Positions 18,849-26,285 of a stretch of DNA of 64,000 nt are shown here, piece by piece. Source of the stretch: Rhabdochromatium marinum. GTDB lineage: Bacteria > Pseudomonadota > Gammaproteobacteria > Chromatiales > Chromatiaceae. Location of the stretch: contig NZ_NRRS01000010.1 of the NCBI RefSeq assembly GCF_016583795.1, forward strand, positions 1 through 64,000, written 5' to 3'. A model generated the notes under the pieces. That model saw only the letters and a program-made list of their open reading frames with translations, searched no databases and was not told the DNA's origin. Each line of letters begins with the position of its first letter. Positions within the stretch are counted from its first letter, which is position 1. A program made the position numbers and the translations under genes.

Positions 18849-19724
18849 TTGTCATCCATGACGATTGATTCGCTCGTCACATCCACCGGGAAGTTGCTAA
18901 GCATTCCGCGCGTGGTGGGCCAGGTCACGCGCCTGCTTGATGATGCGAATAGCGAGCAGGCCCAGATTGCCCAGACCATGGCACAAGACCCGGCCTTGGT
19001 CGCCATGCTGCTGCGGCTGGCCAATAGTGCGGCTTTCGCGCCCAGTCGCACGGTTGATTCAGTCGAACGAGCACTGGCGCTGCTTGGGCGCGAGCAAGTG
19101 CGGCGTCTGGTAATTGCCGGTGCCGTGACCGGCGCGGCGGATCGCCTGCCGAAACAGCAACTGCTGCCGTTGGAGTTTTTTTGGCGCCATTCGGCCTATT
19201 GCGCCGTGATCGCGCGTCTGTTGGCGCAAGGATCCGCACGCTCGCTTGAGGGGGTGGTTTTTTTGGGTGGTCTGCTGCACGACCTGGGCCAGCTGGTACT
19301 GTTTTCCGAGGTGCCGGAAGAAACCCAACGCGCCTTTCTTAACAGCCTGGGCGCTCCACAGGCACTTAACCCACAAACGGCGGAACACGATCAGCTGGGC
19401 TTCGATCATGCTCAGCTCGGCGGTGCGCTAGCCGAGCACTGGGAATTGCCAACCGTGTTGTGTGATATTTTGCGCTTCCACCATGAGCCGATGTCCGCAC
19501 CCGAAAGTTCCCGTAAAGCCGTGGCTTTAGTGCACATTTCCAACACAGGGGCGCATCTCGCCGAATTGGATTCGCGCGACCTGGCCGATGCTCCACCGAT
19601 CGATCCAAATGTATGGCCACTGCTGAATCTTTCACCCGATGCCCTAATGCCCGTGATTGAGCAAGCCCAATATCAGGTCTTGTCGGTCGAAGCCTTGCAC
19701 GATTTAGCCCTGAGCGGCAGCTGA
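18849..19724 (+). CDS. Second HDOD-domain signalling protein
   Basis: The 291-residue protein is nearly all HDOD domain: LLSIPRVVGQVTRLLDD, AQTMAQDPALVAMLLRLANS, VERALALLGREQVRRLVIAG, and the degenerate HD segment GGLLHDLGQLVLF near residue 140. The start is set by GGGAGG at 18837-18842, which is six bases ahead of a TTG at 18849; ATG 18858 is the alternative and would remove three residues. It is the second HDOD gene in tandem and converges with the ZorB-like gene, leaving 11 bases between stops. Confidence 0.85.
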   Translation: MSSMTIDSLVTSTGKLLSIPRVVGQVTRLLDDANSEQAQIAQTMAQDPALVAMLLRLANSAAFAPSRTVDSVERALALLGREQVRRLVIAGAVTGAADRLPKQQLLPLEFFWRHSAYCAVIARLLAQGSARSLEGVVFLGGLLHDLGQLVLFSEVPEETQRAFLNSLGAPQALNPQTAEHDQLGFDHAQLGGALAEHWELPTVLCDILRFHHEPMSAPESSRKAVALVHISNTGAHLAELDSRDLADAPPIDPNVWPLLNLSPDALMPVIEQAQYQVLSVEALHDLALSGS

Positions 19725-19735
19725 ATGGCGTTGCT

Positions 19736-20536
19736 TTAGCGCTGCGTCGGATTTTTGACACCAATGGCTTCATCGGCTGGATGCATGGCGTCAGCCGGTG
19801 TGGCAGGGCTTTCCGGGGACGATGGCAGCAGACGCCCTGCAAGCAAACTGGCCTCGAAGTTGGTCAGCACGCTGAATTCCACCCGTCGCGAAGCTTCAGC
19901 ATCTTCCATACCCTTGGCATCGAGCACTGGTCGCGATGACGACAAACCAACCGCCGCAACGCGGGAGCGAAACCAGGAGGCCTGCTGAAGGGATTCAATG
20001 CCATAAGCAAACCGCAGGACCTCCCGGGTACGCTCCTGGCTGAGTGCCATGTTGGCAAAGTAGGCCTCCAGCGGACTGCTGTCCGGTCCCCATTCGCTTG
20101 AGGTGTGCCCCTCAATGCGGATTTCGCGAATGACCTGACGAAAGGGCTCTAGTTGACCCAGGTAGCGGGGTAAAAAATCGCTCAAAATGGTTTCAAACTC
20201 AGGTTTAATGCGCGCGGAATTGCGATCAAATAACACTTCCGGTTCACGAAAGCGCAGCGTCAGGGTCGGGCGATCCAGCTCAGCATTCCAGCGCGGCAGA
20301 TCGGTGCGAAATTCTTCTTCAAGGGCCAGATAGATCGCCTCGCGCAATTCTGCTGCGGTGAGACGTGCCTCTGTCTCCACCTGATGATCGCGCTCCAGCT
20401 GGACCATGTGGAGCAGCGCGATGAACAAAAAAATCATCATCAGCGAGGCCATGAGGTCAGAAATAACCAGCCAGTGGCTCTCGCCATCGGCGCCCGGGCC
20501 GGTTTCATCCTGGTTTGGCAGCGACAGCATGCTCAC
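19736..20536 (-). CDS. ZorB/MotB-like OmpA-domain motor protein
   Basis: The 266-residue protein has a single N-terminal membrane helix (about 24-46) with an acidic residue at its start (Asp27 in SDLMASLMMIFLFI), as in MotB and ZorB where this Asp carries ions. A periplasmic OmpA-like peptidoglycan-binding domain follows (about 90-235: IEGHTSSEWG, LSQERTREVLRF, ASRRVEFSV). The helix sequence resembles ZorB more than flagellar MotB. It overlaps the ZorA-like gene by four bases (GTGA), indicating translational coupling. No ZorC, ZorD or ZorE is adjacent. Confidence 0.8.
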   Translation of the reverse strand: MSMLSLPNQDETGPGADGESHWLVISDLMASLMMIFLFIALLHMVQLERDHQVETEARLTAAELREAIYLALEEEFRTDLPRWNAELDRPTLTLRFREPEVLFDRNSARIKPEFETILSDFLPRYLGQLEPFRQVIREIRIEGHTSSEWGPDSSPLEAYFANMALSQERTREVLRFAYGIESLQQASWFRSRVAAVGLSSSRPVLDAKGMEDAEASRRVEFSVLTNFEASLLAGRLLPSSPESPATPADAMHPADEAIGVKNPTQR

Positions 20537-21645
20537 TGGCCTTGTCTCGTTTGAGATCGTTTGGTGTTTTGACTGCTACGCTGTGCGGGGGCCTGATTGG
20601 CAGGGGCTTGATTGGGCGCCCGACTGGGGGGTGGCTCGATGTAGGCGCGCTCGGTACTCTGCGCAGCCAGGACAGCGGTTTCAATACTTTCCAACATCGC
20701 CGTCAGCCGACTGTCCATGGCCGGGAAGGCTTCCTTGGCTTTGTCGCGCAGCTCAGCAATGGCACCGAGCAAGGCTTCCAGCTCCATGGTTTCACGCCTC
20801 AGGCTCGCCAGGGTGCTTTGTTGGTCCGCGACATGTTGCGAAATTTGCAAGGCTTGCTCGGTGAAGGATTTTAACGCCACCTCGGACTTGTTCACGCCGG
20901 CCGTAGCACGATCGAGCTGATCACCAAGGCTGGTCATGTGCTGGCGATATTGATCCTGCCATTGCAACAACTTGCCCACAGCACTGTCGAGACGCCGGAA
21001 ATTCTCGCCAAACTGCGCGCCAAGTTTATCGTTAAAGTCGCGAATCACTTCCTCAAGCGCGGTCACTAGTTGACGGGTGCCCAGCTCACTGAGTTGCGCA
21101 GCAAAGTTGTCCAGCGCCGTGACCAGGTGCTGATGATGGGTCTCCAGGGTTGAGTTCAGGCGTTGGTCAAAACGATTCAAGCCTTCATTCAACGCCTTGG
21201 TGGCAGCGAGCTGTGCGGCCGCCAGTTCGAGCTGCCCCTGGCTGCCAGTTGCATGCTCTGTGTCCTGCACGCCGGTTCGGGACGCACTGCCCGCTTTAGC
21301 GCCCAGCACCAGCACCAGTCGCAGCACGGCACTGAGTGCAATACCGACAATACTGGTAAGAAAAGCCAGTTTGAGCCCTTCGAGCAACGTCGGAATACTG
21401 TTTTCGACCTGACTGACATCGAATTGCAGCAACCCGATGGCAATCCCCAGAAAAGTGCCGAGAATCCCAACAGTGGTCAGCAGCGTCGGCATGCTGTAAG
21501 CAAAAGGACTCGCATAGCCGCGAAAGGTCGTCAGCAGCGCCGTTACGAACATGAAAATCAACATCAGCGTGAAAAACCCGATCAACATAGTGGGATCGAG
21601 TCTGTTCAGTGTATTGATCAGACCAAGGGCGATGGGGTCAAACAT
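20533..21645 (-). CDS. ZorA/MotA/TolQ-like channel protein with coiled-coil tail
   Basis: The 370-residue protein has three N-terminal membrane helices (about 19-41, 52-75 and 88-114). The second contains PTLLTTVGILGTFLGIAIGL, the hallmark of ZorA-type members of the MotA/TolQ/ExbB family. A helical, coiled-coil-rich cytoplasmic tail covers about 130-345, ending in a Pro/Gln/Ser-rich stretch. ZorA has the same three-helix core with a long tail. With the ZorB-like partner it should form an ion-driven, peptidoglycan-anchored rotary motor. The role is unknown because no effector gene is linked. Confidence 0.8.
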   Translation of the reverse strand: MFDPIALGLINTLNRLDPTMLIGFFTLMLIFMFVTALLTTFRGYASPFAYSMPTLLTTVGILGTFLGIAIGLLQFDVSQVENSIPTLLEGLKLAFLTSIVGIALSAVLRLVLVLGAKAGSASRTGVQDTEHATGSQGQLELAAAQLAATKALNEGLNRFDQRLNSTLETHHQHLVTALDNFAAQLSELGTRQLVTALEEVIRDFNDKLGAQFGENFRRLDSAVGKLLQWQDQYRQHMTSLGDQLDRATAGVNKSEVALKSFTEQALQISQHVADQQSTLASLRRETMELEALLGAIAELRDKAKEAFPAMDSRLTAMLESIETAVLAAQSTERAYIEPPPSRAPNQAPANQAPAQRSSQNTKRSQTRQGQ

Positions 21646-21771
21646 AAGCGAATGAATGGACGCGAGAGCCGGTTGAATACCATAGACGGGCAGCGGGTGT
21701 GCGCACCCGAGACTGCGAAAACGCGCGCTGTTTGTGCGTTAACCTAAAAATAAAGCAGATTTAATGCCAAG

Positions 21772-21777
21772 ATTATA
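21772..21777 (-). promoter_or_regulatory. Consensus -10 box, possible promoter of the ZorAB-like pair
   Basis: TATAAT on the minus strand, about 127 bases ahead of the ZorA-like start. No good -35 is found at 16-18 bases, so this may depend on an activator or be fortuitous. Confidence 0.3.
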
Positions 21778-21973
21778 AACGCTTGGTCACAAGTCGCCGG
21801 AAGGCAGGAGCGTATCCCAACGCGCCCAAGGCCGTCAGCCATTGCAAGGCACGGCTGTCGATACCTTGACGTTGTGCGCTTGCCAAGTTGCCCGGAACCG
21901 CCTCATGATACGCAAGAAAGCTGCGCACCGACGGCGAACGCAGCCCAGTGAAGTCAAAGGCTCGAAAGATGAG
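21773..21973 (-). pseudogene. Start-less open frame, possible C-terminal remnant of a lost gene
   Basis: The minus strand is open for 66 codons between an upstream TAG and a TAA at 21773-21775, without any ATG. A GTG near 21928 would allow only about 51 residues. The translation has a protein-like mix (FLAYHEAVPGNLASAQRQG, ending RLVTKRL) and could be the end of a deleted gene. An open stretch of this length can also arise by chance in GC-rich DNA. I do not recognise the family. Confidence 0.25.
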
Positions 21974-22111
21974 CTATACTAATAAGGTAAGAGAGCGTCA
22001 AAAACGCCAGCCTCAGTGCGGCTCTGGTCGCTTAAGCAGTCGCCAGCAGATCAGCCGCATGAGCGCAATGGAAAGGCAGCGTTTGCGCACAACAGATGGG
22101 AGGGCTTCACA

Positions 22112-22588
22112 ATGATCGATGCACCCATTTATGTTCCCTTTGTACCCTATGGACGGCCCACGGGGTCTGAACGGCTTGGAGTCGGTCGCGTCAGCGCGAT
22201 TCCTGAAACTGATCGCGCACTCAATTCGCCGGATCCAACCAGTGCCAAGGCAGCCTTTTCCGAGCGGCGCGCCGGCATTCAATCATCCCTCGCCGGGCAG
22301 CAGCCTGTCGCACGTAACCCGGTTCCCACCAACAGGCGCAGCTATGCTGAAGTGGCCGCCCGTTACCGTATCGCCGCTGGTGGAGATTCTGATTCAGGCA
22401 GCTGGTTTTACTCCTCCGACGCCTCTGCTACCCCTGGCACCGACAACAGTGGTGGCAGCCGAACAGAGGCAACTGCTCAGGAGGCCGCCAAGAAGTTAAG
22501 CAGCTATATGAGCCAGCGCGTCCAACTGAGCGTGCGTCTCACGCTTCCTTCTGAGGAGCCCAGTCGCCAACTGAGTATTTTGGTCTAA
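22112..22588 (+). CDS. Hypothetical protein, 158 residues
   Basis: Not recognised. Starting at ATG 22112, eight bases after GGGAGGG (22098-22104), the product opens with MIDAPIYVPFVPYGRP and is rich in Ser, Ala, Gly and Arg through the middle, suggesting disorder. Its last 45 residues (from about EAAKKLSSYMSQRVQLSV) look more ordered. There is no signal peptide or membrane helix. The frame is open back to 22016, but the strong ribosome binding site favours 22112. A terminator follows at once. Confidence 0.6.
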   Translation: MIDAPIYVPFVPYGRPTGSERLGVGRVSAIPETDRALNSPDPTSAKAAFSERRAGIQSSLAGQQPVARNPVPTNRRSYAEVAARYRIAAGGDSDSGSWFYSSDASATPGTDNSGGSRTEATAQEAAKKLSSYMSQRVQLSVRLTLPSEEPSRQLSILV

Positions 22589-22590
22589 CG

Positions 22591-22645
22591 AAAAAGGCTG
22601 GGGCAGCAAGCGTCATTCGCTGACTTGCGCTGCCCGGCCTTTTTT
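22591..22645. terminator. Bidirectional rho-independent terminator between convergent genes
   Basis: A long stem pairs AAGGC-GGGCAGC with GCTGCCC-GCCTT, extended by AAG/CTT, around a loop of about 15 bases. It has five A residues before and six T residues after, so it can stop both the plus-strand hypothetical gene and the minus-strand porin gene. Confidence 0.85.
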
Positions 22646-22661
22646 GTGTGGCTGCTCGCGC

Positions 22662-24110
22662 TCAGAAGTAGTAGCCAAAGTTGATGTTAAAGCGATAGTT
22701 CCAGTAGTCGTTGGCATCAGCCCCGAAGTCTCCCACCCCAAGCGTGGGTGAGTAGATATTGCTGTAGCCTTCGGGATCGCCATTCTTATTTTCGTTGCCG
22801 ACAAAGTAATTGCCGTCAGAGAACGCCAGATCGGTATAAATGTACCAATTCCCGCGCGCCCAGGCCGCACCCAGAGTGACCAGCTGACTGTCGTTGAAAT
22901 CGCTGTCTTCCTTCACGATGCTGCTGTACTCGATATAGGGGCGCACATAATCAAGCCAGGGAATGCTGCCCGTGGTGTACTTGTAGCTGAGCGAAATCGC
23001 CGGAATCCAGGCATCGGTGGCCGCCGGCCAAGCAAAGTCGTAGGCACCCATGGGAATTAGCTCGTCAGTACCGAGCAGATTGTCATCATCAATATGGATC
23101 TGATAACGGGTGATCTGGGTGGCCAGCAGCCAGTTGTTCCAGGCATTGGTCATGTGCGCAGAAACCGCCCATTGATGACCATCATCGGCACGGCGGCCTT
23201 TGAGCTGCCCGTACTGCAAGGAGGCACCGATCTTGGTATCAACTGTGCCATCAATGCCATAGATGGCGCGAATGTTGAACTGGTTGCGCTCTTCATAACC
23301 ATTGGCCGCTGCACTAATCACATTGCCATCAGCATCAAGACCGTAATCCCAGGTAACGATGTCATAGCTGTAGCGCGCACTGTCCTGGCTGGTGCCATTG
23401 CCGTTCCATTCGCTGCGCGCATAGTAGGCCAGATCCACATCCCAGTTGTTCAGACTGGTGCTGTACTTGATCCCGAGATCCATGTCGTCGGACAGACCAA
23501 CATAGTAGTGCTGATCGAAGAACCAGCTCTGTGACACGCCATAGGGGCCGGGGCCGAAGGGAACGCGGTTCACACCTACCTGGAGCTGGCTACCGTCGTC
23601 AAAGTCCCAGCCCAGCCAACCAGTGTGCATGAAGTTGTAGCCGTTGTACCAGCGGTACTCAAATTTGCCCACCAATTGCTCATATTTCAGGTCCATGTTG
23701 ATCCGAAAGGTATCGAGCGCAAAGTTGCCACCATTGCCGCCGCGCGAGGGGCCATCGCCACCTCCGGGGTAGCTGCCTAGGGTGTAGTTGGCACGGATGG
23801 CACCGCCGACAGTGAGCGGCCCCAGGGTAATTTTCTCAGCCGGCGCTGGCGCGGCATCGGCCAACTTGGCTTCGGCTGTCGCAGCCTTAGCATTGGCTGC
23901 CGCCAGTGCCTGCTCGGCCTGGATGAGTTGTTGTTGCAATTCGGCAACACGGCGCTCAAGTTCAGCCTTAGTTGCCGGGTTGGCCAAGGCGCCCGTCGTG
24001 CACAGCAATAGTGCGACGCCAGTCAAACGACCTGCCAGTAGCAGATAGGGGCGGCGCGCCCTCGGGGGAATCGCCGCCGCGATGGGGGAGGTATGCAGTG
24101 CTTGAGTCAT
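22662..24110 (-). CDS. Outer-membrane porin
   Basis: The 482-residue precursor has a long positively charged N-region, a hydrophobic core and a cleavage site near ALA-NP (about residue 44). A short periplasmic coiled coil (about 47-85) precedes a beta-barrel of alternating aromatic strands that ends in Phe, the usual assembly signal. Strands such as KFEYRWYNGYNF and the final RFNINFGYYF are typical. The coiled coil plus barrel resembles DcaP-like or short-chain porins, but the substrate cannot be read. It is downstream of the V-ATPase operon on the same strand, with its own possible promoter. Confidence 0.85.
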   Translation of the reverse strand: MTQALHTSPIAAAIPPRARRPYLLLAGRLTGVALLLCTTGALANPATKAELERRVAELQQQLIQAEQALAAANAKAATAEAKLADAAPAPAEKITLGPLTVGGAIRANYTLGSYPGGGDGPSRGGNGGNFALDTFRINMDLKYEQLVGKFEYRWYNGYNFMHTGWLGWDFDDGSQLQVGVNRVPFGPGPYGVSQSWFFDQHYYVGLSDDMDLGIKYSTSLNNWDVDLAYYARSEWNGNGTSQDSARYSYDIVTWDYGLDADGNVISAAANGYEERNQFNIRAIYGIDGTVDTKIGASLQYGQLKGRRADDGHQWAVSAHMTNAWNNWLLATQITRYQIHIDDDNLLGTDELIPMGAYDFAWPAATDAWIPAISLSYKYTTGSIPWLDYVRPYIEYSSIVKEDSDFNDSQLVTLGAAWARGNWYIYTDLAFSDGNYFVGNENKNGDPEGYSNIYSPTLGVGDFGADANDYWNYRFNINFGYYF

Positions 24111-24161
24111 AAGCGTAATAAATTGGGTGTATGCCGTCGCGAAATTACAACGACAACCGCT

Positions 24162-24191
24162 AATTTACCACACCTTGTTGCTTCAACGCAA
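24162..24191 (-). promoter_or_regulatory. Possible promoter of the porin gene
   Basis: On the minus strand TTGCGT (24186-24191) and TAAATT (24162-24167) are 18 bases apart, about 50 bases before the porin ATG. Both boxes are imperfect. Confidence 0.3.
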
Positions 24192-24206
24192 CTTTACGGG
24201 CCGGCT

Positions 24207-24827
24207 TCAGGTCGCGCGTTCGCGCAGAATCTTGACCTGGAAGAGCGTGTTGCGCTCTTCTTCTTCAAGCGTGGATTGAATGAAATGCAGCGTGCGCCGA
24301 TAGAGCGGGATAATGTTGTATTTGAGTGCATTCACCCGTTTCTGCGCCTTGCGTTGCTCTTCCATCAGGCGATAGAGGGCAATCTCCACCTCGGCCAGAT
24401 TGGCCAGTACGGCGGCGGCCTCGGCAAGTTGGCGACAGGTAGAGTCAAAGCTCGCATCCGTACCCAGCAGGCCACTGGGTTTTAATGGCAAGGGCTCGGC
24501 ATGTACCGACGGATATTCAACGCCCAGGCTGCGTCGCGGCAGAATATTCACATCCAGCGCCGGACTGGCTCCCAGCGCTGCTTGATGCAGAGCACGACTG
24601 CCCATGCGCAAATGAGTGATGCCAAGAAAGCGATAGGCCTCCTTGAGCTTGGCCTCGGCCTCCTCGCGCAGGCGGCGGTATTCACCAATGCGCTCATAGA
24701 CCAGGCGCGTGAGCAGCTCGCGCTTGCGTTCAAGAAGATCATGACCGTCTTCAAGGAATTTGGTCTGCTTCTTGAGCGCGAGCAGGGTGTTTTTGGTCGG
24801 TGGAACCCTGAGGATCTGTTGAGCCAT
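24207..24827 (-). CDS. ntpD: V/A-type ATP synthase subunit D
   Basis: Central rotor shaft subunit. The 206-residue product matches the family: RVPPTKNTLLALKKQTKFLEDG at the start (split over residues 7-28), a long N-terminal helix with KRELLTRLVYERI, and a C-terminal helix with EEQRKAQKRVNALKYNIIP and RRTLHFIQSTLEEEERN. It is the last gene of the operon, 10 bases after subunit B. Confidence 0.95.
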   Translation of the reverse strand: MAQQILRVPPTKNTLLALKKQTKFLEDGHDLLERKRELLTRLVYERIGEYRRLREEAEAKLKEAYRFLGITHLRMGSRALHQAALGASPALDVNILPRRSLGVEYPSVHAEPLPLKPSGLLGTDASFDSTCRQLAEAAAVLANLAEVEIALYRLMEEQRKAQKRVNALKYNIIPLYRRTLHFIQSTLEEEERNTLFQVKILRERAT

Positions 24828-24837
24828 GATTCAGCCG

Positions 24838-26217
24838 TCAGGCCGAGCCTTGGTAGTATTTGGCCAGCTCAGTCTCGGACATGCGGGTGAGCATGTCGCG
24901 CGGGAACTTACTCATCAGCTCCCAGGCCAGGTTTAGGGTTGCTTCAATCGAGCGGTCTTCGGACTCACCTTGGCCCACAAAGGCCTGATCGAAATCATCG
25001 GCAAATTTCAGATAGCGGCGATCACGTTCGGAGAGCTCGTCGGCGCCAATAATAGAGGCCAGATTGCGCGTCTCCAGAGCGCGGGCATAGAGCGCATAGA
25101 GCTGAGCGGCGACATGAGGATGATCCTCGCGGGTGTCATCCTTGCCGATGCCGTCCTTCATCAGACGCGACAGACTGGGAGAAATGTGCACCGGCGGATA
25201 GATGCCCTGGTTGTGCAGCTCGCGCGACAGCACGATCTGCCCCTCGGTGATATAGCCGGTCAGGTCGGGGATTGGATGGGTGATGTCATCGGAGGGCATG
25301 GACACCACCGGCACCATGGTGATGGAACCATGACGGTTGTGGATACGCCCACAGCGCTCGTAGATCTCAGCCAGATCCGAATACAGATACCCGGGATAGC
25401 CCTTGCGCGCCGGCACATCGCCCTTGGCGGTTGCGACCTCACGTAGCGCCTCGGCATAGTAAGTCATGTCGGTCATGACGACCAGGACATGGCGGTCGAG
25501 TTCGTAGGCTAGATACTCAGCAGCGGTCAGCGCGGTGCGTGGCAGCGTCAGGCGCTCGACCGGTGGATCATCAGCCAGGTTGACGAACATCACCACATTA
25601 CGCAGCACACCGGAGCTGGCGAACTCATCGCGAAAGAACTTGGCATCGGCATAGGACACGCCCATAGCCGCGAAGACAATGGAAAAGCTGGAATCCTCGT
25701 CTTTGAGCTTGGCTTGGCGCACGATCTGAGCTGCAAGTCGGTTATGCGGCAGACCGGAGCCCGAAAAGATCGGCAGCTTTTGCCCACGCACCAGCGAGTT
25801 CAGCCCATCAATGGTGGAAACACCAGTTTGAATGAATTCGCGCGGATAGGTGCGCGCTGCCGGGTTGATCGCCGAACCGCCCACCGCGCGGCGCAGATTC
25901 GACAGCACCGGCGGGCGCCCGTCGCGCGGCTCACCAAGGCCATTGAATTCACGCCCGAGCAGCTCCGGTGACAAAGCAATTTCGACCGGCTGATCGAGAA
26001 AACGCACCCAAATGCCAGACAAATCCAGATCGTCGGTGCCCTCAAACACCAGAATCAGGACTTCATCATCGGCGGCGCGAATCACCTGACCATCGCGCGT
26101 CTCCCCGCGCTCGTCGGTAATGCGCACCCGATCACCAAAAGCGACCCCAGGGGTGTCGCGCACAACGATGAGCCCGCCGCGCGCCTCACTTGCAGTGCGA
26201 TATTCCTTGATACTCAT
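24838..26217 (-). CDS. ntpB: V/A-type ATP synthase subunit B (non-catalytic)
   Basis: Regulatory nucleotide-binding subunit alternating with A in the V1 head. The 459-residue protein contains the family sequence GLNSLVRGQKLPIFSGSGLPHN near residue 133, where the normal Walker lysine is absent as expected for B. It also has YLYSDLAEIYERCGRI and the GSITMVPVVSMPSDDITHPI block near residue 300. It starts 68 bases after subunit A. Confidence 0.96.
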   Translation of the reverse strand: MSIKEYRTASEARGGLIVVRDTPGVAFGDRVRITDERGETRDGQVIRAADDEVLILVFEGTDDLDLSGIWVRFLDQPVEIALSPELLGREFNGLGEPRDGRPPVLSNLRRAVGGSAINPAARTYPREFIQTGVSTIDGLNSLVRGQKLPIFSGSGLPHNRLAAQIVRQAKLKDEDSSFSIVFAAMGVSYADAKFFRDEFASSGVLRNVVMFVNLADDPPVERLTLPRTALTAAEYLAYELDRHVLVVMTDMTYYAEALREVATAKGDVPARKGYPGYLYSDLAEIYERCGRIHNRHGSITMVPVVSMPSDDITHPIPDLTGYITEGQIVLSRELHNQGIYPPVHISPSLSRLMKDGIGKDDTREDHPHVAAQLYALYARALETRNLASIIGADELSERDRRYLKFADDFDQAFVGQGESEDRSIEATLNLAWELMSKFPRDMLTRMSETELAKYYQGSA

Positions 26218-26285
26218 CGGTTTCTCCGCAAGAAACCCCAGCCTTGGCAGGGGGAAAAATCATCAGCCGGGACTATACGCCGATT

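Larger units (their letters stand above)
21646..22111. other. Intergenic region of 466 bases
   Basis: Divergent region between the ZorA-like gene (minus) and the 158-residue hypothetical gene (plus). It contains an AT-rich block at 21745-21780, a perfect minus-strand -10 (TATAAT) at 21772-21777 and a start-less open frame at 21773-21973. The remainder, 21980-22090, holds nothing I can assign. Confidence 0.5.

Noticed and set aside
19736-21645. Calling the motor pair a complete Zorya defence system
   Set aside because: No ZorC, ZorD, ZorE or later-type effector gene is present on either side within the window.
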